Notes under the pieces: generated by a model | The model's input: the letters and a program-made list of their open reading frames with translations, nothing else | Database searches by the model: none | What the model was told of the DNA's origin: nothing | Program-made: the position numbers and the translations under genes | Assembly (NCBI RefSeq): GCF_022402485.1 | Contig: NZ_JAKRSA010000010.1 | Location: 182,428 to 246,427, forward strand | Direction: 5' to 3' | From: Phenylobacterium sp. | GTDB taxonomy: Bacteria > Pseudomonadota > Alphaproteobacteria > Caulobacterales > Caulobacteraceae | Length of the DNA: 64,000 bases | Shown: positions 1-9,265 of the stretch, in pieces | Layout of the letters: every line of letters starts with the position of its first letter | Position numbering within the stretch: the first letter of the stretch is position 1

Positions 1-545
1 GCCGGTCGGACCGGGCTGGTGCCGATGTGAGCCGCGAAGGGGTGCAGCGCGACCTCTTACCCTTGATCGAGGGGACCACGGTGTCCACCAAGTACGGGCC
101 GGTGAAGACCGACCACATCCTGTTCATCGCCTCGGGCGCCTTCCATGTGGCCAAGCCCTCGGACCTCTTACCCGAACTGCAGGGCCGCCTGCCGATCCGG
201 GTGGAGCTGAAAGCGCTGACGCGGGATGACCTGCGCCGCATCCTCACCGAGCCCGAGGCCAATCTGATCCGTCAGAACCAGGCGCTGCTGGCCACCGAGG
301 GGGTGACGCTGACCTTCACCGAGGAAGCCATCGATGCCCTGGCCGATTCGGCTGTGGCCGTGAACGGCTCCCTGGAGAATATCGGCGCCCGACGCCTGCA
401 GACGGTGATGGAAAAGGTGCTGGAGGAGATCAGCTTCACCGCCGCCGACAAGGATGGCGAGACGCTCACCGTCGACGCCGACTATGTCCGCGAGCGCCTG
501 GGCGGCCTGACCGGGGACACCGACCTGTCGCGCTACATCCTCTAG
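1..545 (+). CDS. hslU: ATP-dependent protease ATPase subunit HslU, 3' part
   Basis: The reading frame is already open at the left edge, so only the C-terminal part of HslU is present. HslU is the AAA+ unfoldase that feeds proteins into the HslV peptidase in the cytoplasm. The visible part contains the highly conserved [13 protein letters not shown] stretch, the [13 protein letters not shown] strand, and the arginine-finger and C-domain region with GARRL. It ends in the family's characteristic YIL tail, which inserts into HslV. The hslV gene would be expected upstream, outside the window. Its stop lies only about 10 bp from the stop of the convergent epmB. Identification is firm. Confidence 0.96.
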   Translation, partial: RSDRAGADVSREGVQRDLLPLIEGTTVSTKYGPVKTDHILFIASGAFHVAKPSDLLPELQGRLPIRVELKALTRDDLRRILTEPEANLIRQNQALLATEGVTLTFTEEAIDALADSAVAVNGSLENIGARRLQTVMEKVLEEISFTAADKDGETLTVDADYVRERLGGLTGDTDLSRYIL

Positions 546-555
546 GGCTCAGCCC

Positions 556-1620
556 TTAGGTAGAATGGGGCGGCGGATAGGCGTGCCGGACCCCTTGCGG
601 GTCCTCGACCTCGTATGCGCCGTCGGCCCCTTCGATATAGGCCGGGCCGATGGGCGACTTGCCGTAGCCCCCGGGGATGTCCAGCACATAGGTCGGCTGG
701 CAGAGGCCCGAATAGTCGCCGCGTAAGCTGCGCATCAGGGCCTGGCCTTCTGAGATCGGCACCCTTAAGTGGCTGGTGCCCGGCGCGAGATCCCCCTGGT
801 GCAGATAGTAGGGCTTGATGCGGGTTTCGACGAAGCCGCGCATCAGGGCACCCAGGACCGCCGCATCGTCATTGATCCCGCGCAGCAGCACGCTCTGGCT
901 GACCATGGCGATCCCTGCGTCGATCATCTTGGCGCAAGCCGCGCGGGCCTGCGGCGTCAGCTCATCGGGGTGGTTGGCGTGCAGGGCCACATAGACCGCC
1001 TTGCCGGGCGCGCTCAGGGCCGCGACCAGCTCGTCGGTCACCGCGGCTGGATCGACCACCGGCAGGCGGGTGTGGAAGCGCACCACCTTCACATGGTCGA
1101 TGGCGGAAAGGCCGGCCATAAGCTCAGAGAGCCTTCGCGGCGACAGCACCAGGGGATCGCCGCCGGTGACGATGACCTCCCAGATCTCCCTGTGGTCGGC
1201 CAGATAGGCGAGCGCGTCGGCCAGTTCGGCGGGCGTCAGGGCGCCTTCGCCCCCTGGCCCCACCATCTCCCGGCGGAAGCAGAAGCGGCAATAGACCGCG
1301 CAGACATGGGTGATCTTCAGAAGCGCCCGGTCGCCATACCGATGGACGATCCCCTTGACCGGCATATGGGCGTGATCGCCGATGGGATCGGCCCGCTCCT
1401 CGGGCTGGATGTCCAACTCGGCGGGGTCCGGCAGGTACTGGCGGGAAAGCCCCGGCCCACCCTTGGCGATCTGCTGGGCCAGATAGGGGGTGATGGCCAC
1501 GGCGTAGCGGGCGGCCACAGCCTCCAGGGGGGCAATGTCGGCAGGCGCAATCAGCCCGGCCTCGGCCAGGGCCGAGGGCGTGCGCAGGGTCTTGGTGGCC
1601 GGGCTCGTCATCGGCGGCAT
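556..1620 (-). CDS. epmB: EF-P (R)-beta-lysine-forming lysine 2,3-aminomutase (EpmB)
   Basis: This 354-residue radical SAM protein belongs to the lysine 2,3-aminomutase family. The cluster-binding motif CAVYCRFC places cysteines at residues 107, 111 and 114. A PGGYGK segment near residue 322 corresponds to the PLP-binding lysine region. The protein is shorter than clostridial lysine aminomutase, as expected for EpmB, which makes (R)-beta-lysine for EF-P modification. Gene order supports this role: epmA ends 39 bp upstream on the same strand, and efp is divergent just beyond it. ATG at 1620 is used here; a second in-frame ATG lies three codons downstream. No gene for EpmC (the hydroxylase) is seen. 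Confidence 0.9.
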   Translation of the reverse strand: MPPMTSPATKTLRTPSALAEAGLIAPADIAPLEAVAARYAVAITPYLAQQIAKGGPGLSRQYLPDPAELDIQPEERADPIGDHAHMPVKGIVHRYGDRALLKITHVCAVYCRFCFRREMVGPGGEGALTPAELADALAYLADHREIWEVIVTGGDPLVLSPRRLSELMAGLSAIDHVKVVRFHTRLPVVDPAAVTDELVAALSAPGKAVYVALHANHPDELTPQARAACAKMIDAGIAMVSQSVLLRGINDDAAVLGALMRGFVETRIKPYYLHQGDLAPGTSHLRVPISEGQALMRSLRGDYSGLCQPTYVLDIPGGYGKSPIGPAYIEGADGAYEVEDPQGVRHAYPPPHST

Positions 1621-1659
1621 ATGGCTGAGATGGGGCCGGCCTGCAATGGAAGCCCCCTG

Positions 1660-2709
1660 TCAGACCTGCGCCACCGGGGTCCAGATCACCTGTTCGATCC
1701 GCTGGGCGCCCGACGCCAGCATCACCAGACGGTCAAAGCCAAGCGCCGCCCCACTGGCGGGTGGCATGTGGGTCAGTGCCGCCAGAAAGTCTTCGTCGAT
1801 GGGATAGCGCTCCCCATAGACCCTGGCCTTCTCGTCCATCTCGGCGTCGAAGCGGCGGCGCTGTTCGGCAGGGTCGGTGAGCTCGCCAAAGGCGTTGGCC
1901 AGCTCCACCCCGCAGGCATAGAGCTCGAAGCGTTCGGCCACCCGAGGATCGCTGGCCTTGGGGCGGGCCAGTGCGGCCTCGGCGGTGGGATATTCACAGA
2001 GGATGGTGGGCCGGCCAAAGCCCAGGTTGGGCTCCACCTTCTCCACCATGATCCGGCTGAAGATATCGGCCCAGGTGTCGTCGGCCGCCACCCGGATGCC
2101 TGCCTCGGCTGCCACGGCCGCCAGGGCCGCCCGATCGGTGGTTCCGTCCTCGCCCACCGTGGCCAGGAGGTCGATGCCGGCGAAGCGCGCATAAGCCTGG
2201 GCCACGCTCACCCTTTCTGGCTCGGCGAAGGGATCCGCCACAGCGCCCCGCCAGGTCAGCGTCCGGGTGTCCAGGGTCTGGGCTGCCAGGGCCAGCAGTC
2301 GGGCGCAGTCCTCCATCAGGGTCTCGTAAGCAGCGTGCGTCCGGTACCATTCCAGCAGGGTGAACTCCGGATGGTGCAGGGGTCCACGCTCCCGGTTGCG
2401 CCACACCCGGGCCAGGTCGAAGATCTTCGTCTCCCCAGCCGCCAGCAGCTTCTTAGCCGCGAATTCCGGGGAGGTGTGCAGGTGCATGGCGCTGCGCTGT
2501 CCATCGGGCCCGATGGCCTCTGTGGAAAAGGCGTGCAGGTGGGCCTCATTGCCCGGGGAGACCTGCAGGGCGGCGGCCTCTACCTCGGTGAAACCCTGGT
2601 CCTCGAACCAGCGGCGCACGGCCTTGGTGATGGCGCTACGGGCGGTCAGGAAGGGCCGGCGATCCTGGTGCGCGCCCTTGTCCCACCAGGGTGTGGTCGT
2701 CTGCGTCAT
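1660..2709 (-). CDS. epmA: EF-P--lysine ligase EpmA (PoxA/GenX)
   Basis: A 349-residue class II lysyl-tRNA synthetase paralogue that lacks the N-terminal anticodon-binding domain. Its known role is to attach (R)-beta-lysine to a lysine of elongation factor P. Class II motif 2 is visible as RVWRNRE followed by HHPEFTLLEWY. Motif 3 is visible near the C-terminus as GAALGFDRL. The length matches EpmA and is far below a full LysRS of about 500 residues. It precedes epmB on the same strand and is divergent from efp across a 143-bp intergenic region, so all three genes of the pathway sit together. Confidence 0.93.
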   Translation of the reverse strand: MTQTTTPWWDKGAHQDRRPFLTARSAITKAVRRWFEDQGFTEVEAAALQVSPGNEAHLHAFSTEAIGPDGQRSAMHLHTSPEFAAKKLLAAGETKIFDLARVWRNRERGPLHHPEFTLLEWYRTHAAYETLMEDCARLLALAAQTLDTRTLTWRGAVADPFAEPERVSVAQAYARFAGIDLLATVGEDGTTDRAALAAVAAEAGIRVAADDTWADIFSRIMVEKVEPNLGFGRPTILCEYPTAEAALARPKASDPRVAERFELYACGVELANAFGELTDPAEQRRRFDAEMDEKARVYGERYPIDEDFLAALTHMPPASGAALGFDRLVMLASGAQRIEQVIWTPVAQV

Positions 2710-2852
2710 GGGAGAAGCTGTCCGGGGGAAGGGGAAAATGGGCGCAGACGCTGGCGAAAACGCCTGCGATCCTATAGGTGCCCGTGAACCTTTAGAGGTT
2801 TTGAGATCAAGCGGGCCCCTGCCGGCCCGACCAGGTTTGAGGAAGACATCAC

Positions 2853-3419
2853 GTGAAGGTCGCCGCCAGCTCGCTCCGCAAGGGTAATGTCGTCGATATG
2901 GACGGCAAGCTCTACGTGGTCCTGACCGTCGAGAACATCCATCCCGGCAAGGGCACGCCGGTGACCCAGCTGAACATGCGCCGCATCTCCGATGGGGTGA
3001 AGGTGTCCGAACGCTATCGCACCACCGAGCAGGTGGAGCGGGCCTTTGTGGAGGAGCGGGAGCACACCTACCTCTACAATGACGGCGAGGGCTATCACTT
3101 CATGAACCCGGAGAACTACGACCAGCTCGTGGCCCCGGAAGACGTGATCGGCGACGCCAAGGTCTATCTGCAGGACGGCATGAAGGTGCAGCTTTCCACC
3201 CATGAGGGGGTGCCGATCGCCATCTCCCTGCCGTCTCGGGTGACGGTGGAGATCACCGACACCGAGCCGGCGATGAAGGGCCAGACGGCCTCATCCTCCT
3301 ACAAGCCGGCCATGACCGATGTGGGACTGCGGGTCATGATCCCCCCCTACATCACCGCGGGCACCCGCATCGTCGTCCTCACCGAGGACGGCTCCTATGT
3401 GGAACGCGCCAAGGACTAA
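2853..3419 (+). CDS. efp: Translation elongation factor P
   Basis: A 188-residue EF-P, the usual length. It binds between the P and E sites of the ribosome and rescues stalling on polyproline. The acceptor loop reads HPGKGTP, placing the modifiable lysine at residue 33. A lysine here together with the adjacent epmA and epmB genes implies beta-lysylation. The three beta-barrel domains are complete, and the C-terminal domain carries the [10 protein letters not shown] segment. The start is GTG at 2853, with a GAGGA ribosome binding site about 10 bases upstream; the protein then begins [12 protein letters not shown]. It is divergent from epmA and its 3' end meets the carboxylesterase gene convergently. 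Confidence 0.97.
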   Translation: MKVAASSLRKGNVVDMDGKLYVVLTVENIHPGKGTPVTQLNMRRISDGVKVSERYRTTEQVERAFVEEREHTYLYNDGEGYHFMNPENYDQLVAPEDVIGDAKVYLQDGMKVQLSTHEGVPIAISLPSRVTVEITDTEPAMKGQTASSSYKPAMTDVGLRVMIPPYITAGTRIVVLTEDGSYVERAKD

Positions 3420-3445
3420 GCCGCCGCCTTCGCGCCCGCCGCCGG

Positions 3446-4960
3446 CTACTGCGCCGGCAGGGCCAGGGTGGGCAGGGTGAACTGTTCCAGGGCGTCGAAG
3501 GGGCGCCTGGAAAAGCCCTGGCGCACACCGGTCTCGGCGCCGAACTCCAGCAGCTGGTCCTCCACCGGGCTATAGGCGGGCCAGGGCTGGCCCTCGCACT
3601 GCGGGGTTCCCGTCCGGGCAAAGGCGACCCAGCAGCCGTGCATCAGCCGGGCCATGGCCCGATCTTCTGCCCCGACCATGCTCTCAGGGGTGCGGCGGCC
3701 CCAGTACTCGAACACATACTGGATCTCGGCGGCGTGGTGGGCCCGGCTCAGCATTCCCCGGAACCGCTCGCCCACATAGGAGAAGTGGTAGAGATAGGCC
3801 GGGGCGCCACCGGACGCCTGGCTAGCGACCCAGCGGGCCGGGGCACCGAACACCCGGTCGGTGAACACCGCCCGGCCAAAGGCCTCGTCACCCTCACCTG
3901 CGGCATCTGGATAGAAGGCCCTGGCCATGGGGGGCAGGCCAGCGGCGAACCGCGCCCCGCCGCCGGGTCCGCCGAGCAGGCTGTCCTCGCCATTGTTCCA
4001 GCCGATGATCAGCGGCACATCGGCGGCCTGGCCGGCGGCGAAAGCCTGGCTTGCGGTCCGGGGCAGGAGGCGGCCATCGGGGAAGGGGCCGAAGTCCCCC
4101 TCGACCGTCTTGATCAGGCTATCGACGGGGACGGCCCGCAACTGGGCCACTGTGGCCCTGGGGGGCAGGCCGAGCTTTTCACCGGCGGCGACGCCGATCT
4201 TTTCCTGGGCCGCCAGATTGTCTGGCTCAAACCAGCCGCCCCCGGACTGGACGATAGCTTTGTGGAACAGGCCCTTGGCCTCTGGGGTGGCGAGGATCGC
4301 CAGGGTGCTCATGCCGCCGGCGGATTCGCCAAACACCGTCACATTGTTCGGATCGCCCCCAAAGGCGGCGATATTGCGCTGGACCCACTTCAGGGCCGCG
4401 ATCTGGTCCATCAGACCATAGGACCCCAGCGGCGCTTTGGCCCCGGCCGCCTTGGTCAAGGCGGGGTGGGCGAAGTAGCCCAGGGGGCCAAGCCGGTAAT
4501 TGATGCTCACCAGCACCACCCCGTCCCGGGCGAAGTTCTGACCGTCATAGACCCAGCCGGCGCCGGTACGGTGCGAGCCCCCATGGATCCAGACCATGAC
4601 CGGGGCGGGTTTGGCCCCGGGGCTCGACAGGGGGGCGAAGACGTTGAGCTGCAGGCAGTCCTCGCTCATGGGGCCATTGGCGCCACCGGCATTGGGGGCA
4701 CCGTCCTCGCGCATGGGCTGGGGACAGGAGGGGCCCGCGGCCACCGCCGGCCGGGTCCCACTCCAGGGGGCGGGCGCCTGGGGCGGGGCCCAGCGCAGCG
4801 CCCCTACCGGGGCGGCGGCGAAGGGGATATTACGGAAGATCTGTGCCCGCGCGGTGGCTTCCCCGGCCAGGACCCCGCTCTCGACGGTGGCCCGCACCGT
4901 CTCGGCGCCGGCCGGCGTCCCCAGGAGCGCGATGGCCGCCGCTACAACCCAAGCTCGCAT
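3446..4960 (-). CDS. Secreted type B carboxylesterase
   Basis: A protein of about 504 residues of the carboxylesterase/lipase (COesterase) family in the alpha/beta hydrolase fold. The nucleophile elbow GESAGG is present near residue 210, and the oxyanion-hole HGGSH lies about 85 residues before it. A histidine candidate sits in RAHHAAE near the C-terminal third. Residues 1-19 form a clear signal peptide ending in AGAE, so the enzyme is probably periplasmic or secreted. ATG at 4960 is chosen over an in-frame TTG two codons upstream, because the signal peptide then starts with MRAW. The substrate cannot be deduced. It stands alone, convergent with efp. Confidence 0.88.
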   Translation of the reverse strand: MRAWVVAAAIALLGTPAGAETVRATVESGVLAGEATARAQIFRNIPFAAAPVGALRWAPPQAPAPWSGTRPAVAAGPSCPQPMREDGAPNAGGANGPMSEDCLQLNVFAPLSSPGAKPAPVMVWIHGGSHRTGAGWVYDGQNFARDGVVLVSINYRLGPLGYFAHPALTKAAGAKAPLGSYGLMDQIAALKWVQRNIAAFGGDPNNVTVFGESAGGMSTLAILATPEAKGLFHKAIVQSGGGWFEPDNLAAQEKIGVAAGEKLGLPPRATVAQLRAVPVDSLIKTVEGDFGPFPDGRLLPRTASQAFAAGQAADVPLIIGWNNGEDSLLGGPGGGARFAAGLPPMARAFYPDAAGEGDEAFGRAVFTDRVFGAPARWVASQASGGAPAYLYHFSYVGERFRGMLSRAHHAAEIQYVFEYWGRRTPESMVGAEDRAMARLMHGCWVAFARTGTPQCEGQPWPAYSPVEDQLLEFGAETGVRQGFSRRPFDALEQFTLPTLALPAQ

Positions 4961-4970
4961 GGTCAAGATT

Positions 4971-4989
4971 CCCTCCCTGTCCGGGAGGG
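4971..4989. repeat. Short inverted repeat upstream of the carboxylesterase
   Basis: CCCTCCC and GGGAGGG form a 7-bp stem around a 5-base loop just upstream of the carboxylesterase start. On the minus strand the GGGAGGG arm is also the only purine-rich ribosome binding site candidate, about 10 bases from the ATG. Pairing could therefore limit access to it. There is no T-run, so a terminator for brnA is unlikely. Confidence 0.4.
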
Positions 4990-5041
4990 GAGGAAACGGG
5001 GCGGCGGCGGCGGGGTCAAGGGGGTTGAGTTTCGGAGGGTC

Positions 5042-5323
5042 TTAGACCCCGACCGCCTTGCGCAGGAGGTCGTTGATCCGGCTCTGCCAACCTGGTCCCG
5101 TGGCCCGGAGCTGGTCCAGAAGGTCGCTGTCCAGACGCAGGGTCACCTGGCGCTTCGGATTGTCCAGCGGTGGGCGTCCGCGTTTCGTCAGGGTGCCGGA
5201 GGCTGGGCGCAGAATCCGGTCACCGTCTCGCAATTCGGCCCGCGACAGAACCTCATCGGACCATTCGACCGCCTCGTCCGGATCCGTCCAGCCAGGGGGC
5301 GTAACGTCGCTGCTCGCGGTCAT
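5042..5323 (-). CDS. brnA: BrnA-type antitoxin
   Basis: A 93-residue protein with the BrnA signature. A basic KRGRPP linker is followed by a ribbon-helix-helix domain reading VTLRLDSDLLDQLRATGPGW and ending QSRINDLLRKAV. In known BrnTA systems BrnA neutralises the BrnT ribonuclease and represses the operon through this RHH domain. The start ATG at 5323 lies inside the 3' end of brnT, giving an unusually long overlap of 71 bp, so translational coupling is likely. The toxin gene precedes the antitoxin gene, as is usual for this family. Confidence 0.9.
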   Translation of the reverse strand: MTASSDVTPPGWTDPDEAVEWSDEVLSRAELRDGDRILRPASGTLTKRGRPPLDNPKRQVTLRLDSDLLDQLRATGPGWQSRINDLLRKAVGV

Positions 5324-5555
5324 TGCATTTCCTCATTGAGATGACATGGCGCGCCTCGATCCGAGGCGTCCAGACCACCATCACCATTCGTCCCTTCAGC
5401 CAGCCGATGCTTTGAAAGCGTGGCTCTCCATAATCTTGCCGGTCATCTCTCAGGGTCAGGTGTCGGCCGGCGAAGACCTGATGGGCGTCGGCAAAGTCCA
5501 GACCCCGGTGAGTTAGGGTGTCGGCTCGCTTACCTTCGTCGAAGCTGATCTCCAT
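5253..5555 (-). CDS. brnT: BrnT-type ribonuclease toxin
   Basis: A 100-residue member of the BrnT family of RelE-like ribonuclease toxins. Recognisable elements are EISFDEGKRADTLTHRGLDF at the N-terminus, the central RFQSIGWLKGRMVMVVWTPR strand pair and the C-terminal RHVISMRKCNDREQRRY. Family members usually end shortly after that last motif. Here about 15 extra residues run on into the brnA reading frame region, which explains the long overlap. ATG at 5555 is the start. A palindromic site just upstream is a candidate BrnA operator. Confidence 0.9.
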   Translation of the reverse strand: MEISFDEGKRADTLTHRGLDFADAHQVFAGRHLTLRDDRQDYGEPRFQSIGWLKGRMVMVVWTPRIEARHVISMRKCNDREQRRYAPWLDGSGRGGRMVR

Positions 5556-5571
5556 CCAGCGACCCCAAAAA

Positions 5572-5581
5572 TGTAGTTACA
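5572..5581. promoter_or_regulatory. Candidate brnTA operator
   Basis: The palindrome TGTAGTTACA lies 16 bp upstream of the brnT start in an AT-rich patch that would also hold the promoter. RHH antitoxins such as BrnA repress their own operon at short palindromes, so this is a plausible BrnA site. No second copy is visible nearby. Confidence 0.45.
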
Positions 5582-5632
5582 ATAATTCTGCGGTCAAGGG
5601 TTCTGGAGCTGTAGAAACAGGCGCGCCCGCCC

Positions 5633-8600
5633 TCAATGAAAGTCCCGGCTGCGGATCAGGCGGCCGGTGACCTTAGAGCCGACGCCGATCTCGGCCCGGT
5701 CTTCGCGCAGGCGGGAGAGCTGGGGGGTCAGGTCCTCGAAGCGTTCGGCAACCACATGGATCACCTCACCGGCCTTCTGCAGCCGGCCATGGACCAGCAG
5801 GAAGGCCGAGGTCATCACCAGGCGGCGGTGGGCCTCGAAGGCGTCCTTCCAGATCACCAGATTGGCCGGCCCGGTTTCGTCCTCCAGGGTGACGAAGGTG
5901 ACCCCCTTGGCTGTGCCGGGCCGCTGGCGGACCAGGACGAGGCCGGCCACACAGACCTTGGCGCCATGTCGCAGGGCGGGAAGCTGGGCGGCGGGAACCG
6001 CGTCCTGCTCGGTAAGCCTGCGGCGGAAGAAGCCGCAGGGATGGGCCTTCAGGGACAGGCGCGTGGTCCGGTAATCCTCGGCCACCTGGTGGGGCAGGCT
6101 CATGAGGGGCAGGTCGGCCTGGATCTCTGACGCCCCCATGCCCCCCCTGTTGGCGAACAGGGGGGCTGTGTCCTCCACCCGGCCCTCGCCCACCAGCCCC
6201 TTGGCCAGCCACAGGGCTGCGCGCCGGTCGAGGCCAAGCGACCGGCAGGCGTCGGCCTCGGCCAGCAGCTCCAGGGACCGCTGCGACAGGCGAGCCTGAC
6301 GGGCCAGCTGCGGCAGGGTGTCGGCACCGGCCGCCCGGGCCTCGATCAGTCGGTCCATCTCCTCGCGGTTCAGGCCCTTGATCATCCGCAGGCCCAGGCG
6401 CACGGCCTTCAGCCGCCCCGCCGCGTCCGGAGTCTCGAGCGTGCAGTCCCAGGCGCTGGCCAGAATGTCGGGGCCGCGCACCTCCACCCCGTGGTCACGG
6501 GCGTCCCGGACCAGCTGGGCGGGCTGGTAGAAGCCCATGGGCTGGCTGTTGAGCAGGGCGGCGCAGAACACGTCGGGCCAGCGCTGCTTGACCCAGGCCG
6601 AGGCGTAGACCAGCAGGGCGAAGCTGATGGCGTGGCTTTCGGGAAAGCCATAGGCGCCGAAGCCCTCGATCTGGGCGAAGCAGCGCCTGGCGAAATCGGG
6701 GTCATAGCCCCGGGCGACCATGCCCTCGATGAACTTGACCCCATAGTCCCCCACATTGCCGTGGTGGCGGAAGGTGGCCATGGCCCGGCGCAGGCCGTTG
6801 GCCTCGGCGTCGGTGAACTTGGCCGCCTCGATGGCCAGGCGCATGGCCTGCTCCTGGAACAGCGGCACACCGAGCGTCTTGCCCAGCACCTGTTTCAGCT
6901 CATCGGCCGGCCCGTGGTCGGGATGGGGGGCGGGGAAGTGTACCGGGTCCTTGCCTTCGCGCCGGCGCAGATAGGGGTGGACCATGTCGCCCTGGATCGG
7001 GCCTGGCCGCACGATGGCCACCTCGATCACCAGGTCATAGAACCTGCGGGGCTTCAGGCGGGGCAGCATGGACATCTGGGCCCGGCTCTCCACCTGGAAG
7101 ACACCGACGGAATCGGCCCGGCTCAGCATGTCATAGACCGCCGGGTCCTCCTGGGGGATGTCGGCCAGGTCGTGCAGGTGCTGGCCATGGTCGGCCCGCA
7201 GCATGGCGAGGCTCTTGCGCAGGGCGCTCAGCATGCCCAGCGCCAGGACATCGACCTTCATCAGGCCGAGCGCGTCGATGTCGTCCTTGTCCCATTCGAT
7301 GAAGGTGCGGTCCTTCATGGCCCCGTTACCGATGGGCACGGTCTCGTCCAGCCGCCGCTTGGTGAGGATGAAGCCCCCTACATGCTGCGACAGGTGACGG
7401 GGAAAGCCGATCAGCTGGGTCGCCAGGGTGGTGGCCCTGCGGATCTGGGGGTTGTCCGGATCAAGGCCGGTCTGGCGGATATGGTCGTCGGGCGTGCCGG
7501 TTCCGTAGCTGCCCCAGACCGTGCCGGCCAGGGCCGCGGTCACGTCCTCGGTGAGGCCCAGCGCCTTGCCCACCTGGCGGATGGCCATGCGGGGGCGATA
7601 GTGGATGACGGTGGCGCAGATCGCCGCCCGGTCGCGGCCATAGCGGCCATAGACATACTGCATCACCTCCTCGCGGCGCTCGTGCTCGAAATCCACGTCG
7701 ATGTCCGGGGGCTCGCCGCGCTCTTCGGAGATGAAGCGGGAAAACAGCAGGTCCTGGTCGGGCTTGGTGGGGTCCACCGCCGTGACGCCCAGACAGAAGC
7801 AGACGCAGGAATTGGCCGCAGACCCTCGCCCCTGGCAGAGGATGCCCTGAGCCCTGGCCCAGGCGACGATGTCGTGGACGGTGAGGAAATAGTTGGCGTA
7901 GTCCAGCCGCTCGATCAGATCGAGCTCGTGGTTCAAGAGCTTGCGGACCTTGTCCGGCACGCCCCGGCGGTAGCGCTGAGAAGCCCCGCGCCAGGTGATG
8001 TCGCGCAGGTGGGCGATGGGGGTCTTGCCCACAGGCACGGGCTCGTCGGGATATTCATAGCGCAGCTCTGACAGGTCGAAACCAATCAGGCCGGCGACGG
8101 CCACCGACTGTTCCAGGGCCTCTGGGAAGCGGGCAAACAGCCGGGCCATCTCGGAGGGTGACTTCAGGTGCCGCTCGGCATTGGCCGCCAGGTGCCAGCC
8201 GGCCTGATCGATGGTGGTCTTTTCAGCGATGCAGGTCAGCACGTCCTGCAGGGGACGCCGCTCTGGCCCGTGATAGAGCACGTCATTGACTGCGGTCATG
8301 GGCGCGCCGCTGGCCTTGGCCAGGGCCTGCAGATGGGCCAGCCGGGGCAGGTCGCGGGCCCCATAGCTCCGGGCGGCCGCCAGCCAGACCTGGCCCTGGA
8401 AGTCGCCGGCGATCCTGGCCAGGGCCTGAGCGAAGGTCTCGTCCAGCTGGGTGGGCGGCACGGCCAGCACCATCTGGCCCTTCGCATGGGCGGCGAAGTC
8501 CTCGTAGAAGAGCTCGCAGCTCCCCTTCCTCGCCCGCCGTTGGCCGAGCGTCAGCAGGCGGGTCAGGCGGCCATAGGCTTCCCGGTCCTTGGGGTAGCAG

Positions 8601-8833
8601 ACCAGGCTCGGCGTCCCGTCGGCGAAGTCCAGCCGGGCGCCGGTCAGAACCTTGATGTTGCGCTCGCGCCCGGCGCTCCAGGCCCGCACCACGCCGGACA
8701 GGCTGTTGCGGTCGCAGACGCCTATGGCCGAAATCCCCAAAGCCTCGGCGGTGGCCACCAGCTCCCAGGGGTGGGAGGCACCCCGCAGGAAGGAGAAGTT
8801 GCTGGCCGCCATCAGCTCGGCATAGGCGGGCAT
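5633..8833 (-). CDS. dnaE2: Error-prone DNA polymerase DnaE2 (ImuC)
   Basis: A 1066-residue C-family DNA polymerase. It starts with a PHP domain ([18 protein letters not shown]) and carries the palm motif [10 protein letters not shown] near residue 377. The fingers, helix-hairpin-helix and C-terminal OB-fold follow. The length and the cassette position identify DnaE2 rather than replicative DnaE1, which is longer. DnaE2 is the catalytic subunit of the ImuA-ImuB-DnaE2 mutasome used in SOS translesion synthesis. Its ATG follows the VOC gene stop after one base, which makes it the last gene of the imu operon. Confidence 0.96.
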   Translation of the reverse strand: MPAYAELMAASNFSFLRGASHPWELVATAEALGISAIGVCDRNSLSGVVRAWSAGRERNIKVLTGARLDFADGTPSLVCYPKDREAYGRLTRLLTLGQRRARKGSCELFYEDFAAHAKGQMVLAVPPTQLDETFAQALARIAGDFQGQVWLAAARSYGARDLPRLAHLQALAKASGAPMTAVNDVLYHGPERRPLQDVLTCIAEKTTIDQAGWHLAANAERHLKSPSEMARLFARFPEALEQSVAVAGLIGFDLSELRYEYPDEPVPVGKTPIAHLRDITWRGASQRYRRGVPDKVRKLLNHELDLIERLDYANYFLTVHDIVAWARAQGILCQGRGSAANSCVCFCLGVTAVDPTKPDQDLLFSRFISEERGEPPDIDVDFEHERREEVMQYVYGRYGRDRAAICATVIHYRPRMAIRQVGKALGLTEDVTAALAGTVWGSYGTGTPDDHIRQTGLDPDNPQIRRATTLATQLIGFPRHLSQHVGGFILTKRRLDETVPIGNGAMKDRTFIEWDKDDIDALGLMKVDVLALGMLSALRKSLAMLRADHGQHLHDLADIPQEDPAVYDMLSRADSVGVFQVESRAQMSMLPRLKPRRFYDLVIEVAIVRPGPIQGDMVHPYLRRREGKDPVHFPAPHPDHGPADELKQVLGKTLGVPLFQEQAMRLAIEAAKFTDAEANGLRRAMATFRHHGNVGDYGVKFIEGMVARGYDPDFARRCFAQIEGFGAYGFPESHAISFALLVYASAWVKQRWPDVFCAALLNSQPMGFYQPAQLVRDARDHGVEVRGPDILASAWDCTLETPDAAGRLKAVRLGLRMIKGLNREEMDRLIEARAAGADTLPQLARQARLSQRSLELLAEADACRSLGLDRRAALWLAKGLVGEGRVEDTAPLFANRGGMGASEIQADLPLMSLPHQVAEDYRTTRLSLKAHPCGFFRRRLTEQDAVPAAQLPALRHGAKVCVAGLVLVRQRPGTAKGVTFVTLEDETGPANLVIWKDAFEAHRRLVMTSAFLLVHGRLQKAGEVIHVVAERFEDLTPQLSRLREDRAEIGVGSKVTGRLIRSRDFH

Positions 8834-8834
8834 G

Positions 8835-9239
8835 TCAGCTCAGATCGGTGAATGGATTGTGAGCGACTTCCCAGAGGTTGCCCTCGGGGTCGGCGAAGTA
8901 ACCGGAATAGCCGCCCCAAAAGACCTCATGGGGCGGTTTGATCTCCTGGGCTCCAACGCTCAGCGCATGAGCAAAGACGCTGTCCACCTCGGTGCGAGAG
9001 GGCGCGTTGTGAGACAGGACCACGCCTGAAAAACCAGAGCCCTCTGGAGAAACGCCTGCGTCCTCAGCAGAGGCCTCGCGAGGGAACAGGGCCAGCCAGC
9101 TGCCCTCCAGGGCGAACATGCAGAAGTCTTCCCCCTCCTGGAAGTTGTGGGTCGGGAAGCCTAGCCCGTCTCGATAGAAGGTCAGCATCCGCGGGAAGTC
9201 GCGAACCGCCAGGGTGATCAGTGAAATCTTGGGTTTCAT
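8835..9239 (-). CDS. VOC family protein (glyoxalase/bleomycin-resistance fold)
   Basis: A 134-residue single-domain VOC protein. Visible elements are the N-terminal strand [24 protein letters not shown], a central [10 protein letters not shown] and the C-terminal [16 protein letters not shown], the usual metal-ligand end of the fold. ATG at 9239 is used because it begins the recognisable domain; the open frame upstream overlaps imuB out of frame. The gene sits between imuB and dnaE2 with gaps of 26 bp and 1 bp, so it must be co-transcribed with the mutasome. The substrate is unknown. It may be a passenger, or act on damage-related electrophiles. Confidence 0.85.
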   Translation of the reverse strand: MKPKISLITLAVRDFPRMLTFYRDGLGFPTHNFQEGEDFCMFALEGSWLALFPREASAEDAGVSPEGSGFSGVVLSHNAPSRTEVDSVFAHALSVGAQEIKPPHEVFWGGYSGYFADPEGNLWEVAHNPFTDLS

Positions 9240-9265
9240 CAGGTCCTCGTGTCTGAGTGTGAGGG

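Noticed and set aside
542..558. Hairpin AGGGC-TCA-GCCCT as a terminator between hslU and epmB
   Set aside because: The stem is only 5 bp, it overlaps both stop codons and has no T-run.
769..2787. 672-residue open frame on the plus strand
   Set aside because: It lies opposite epmB and epmA, whose products have full family motifs. Its own sequence is His/Gly/Gln-rich and typical of antisense reading of GC-rich genes.
3638..5344. 568-residue open frame on the plus strand
   Set aside because: It is the antisense of the carboxylesterase and BrnA genes and has no recognisable domain.
6491..8071. 526-residue open frame on the plus strand
   Set aside because: It is entirely antisense to dnaE2.
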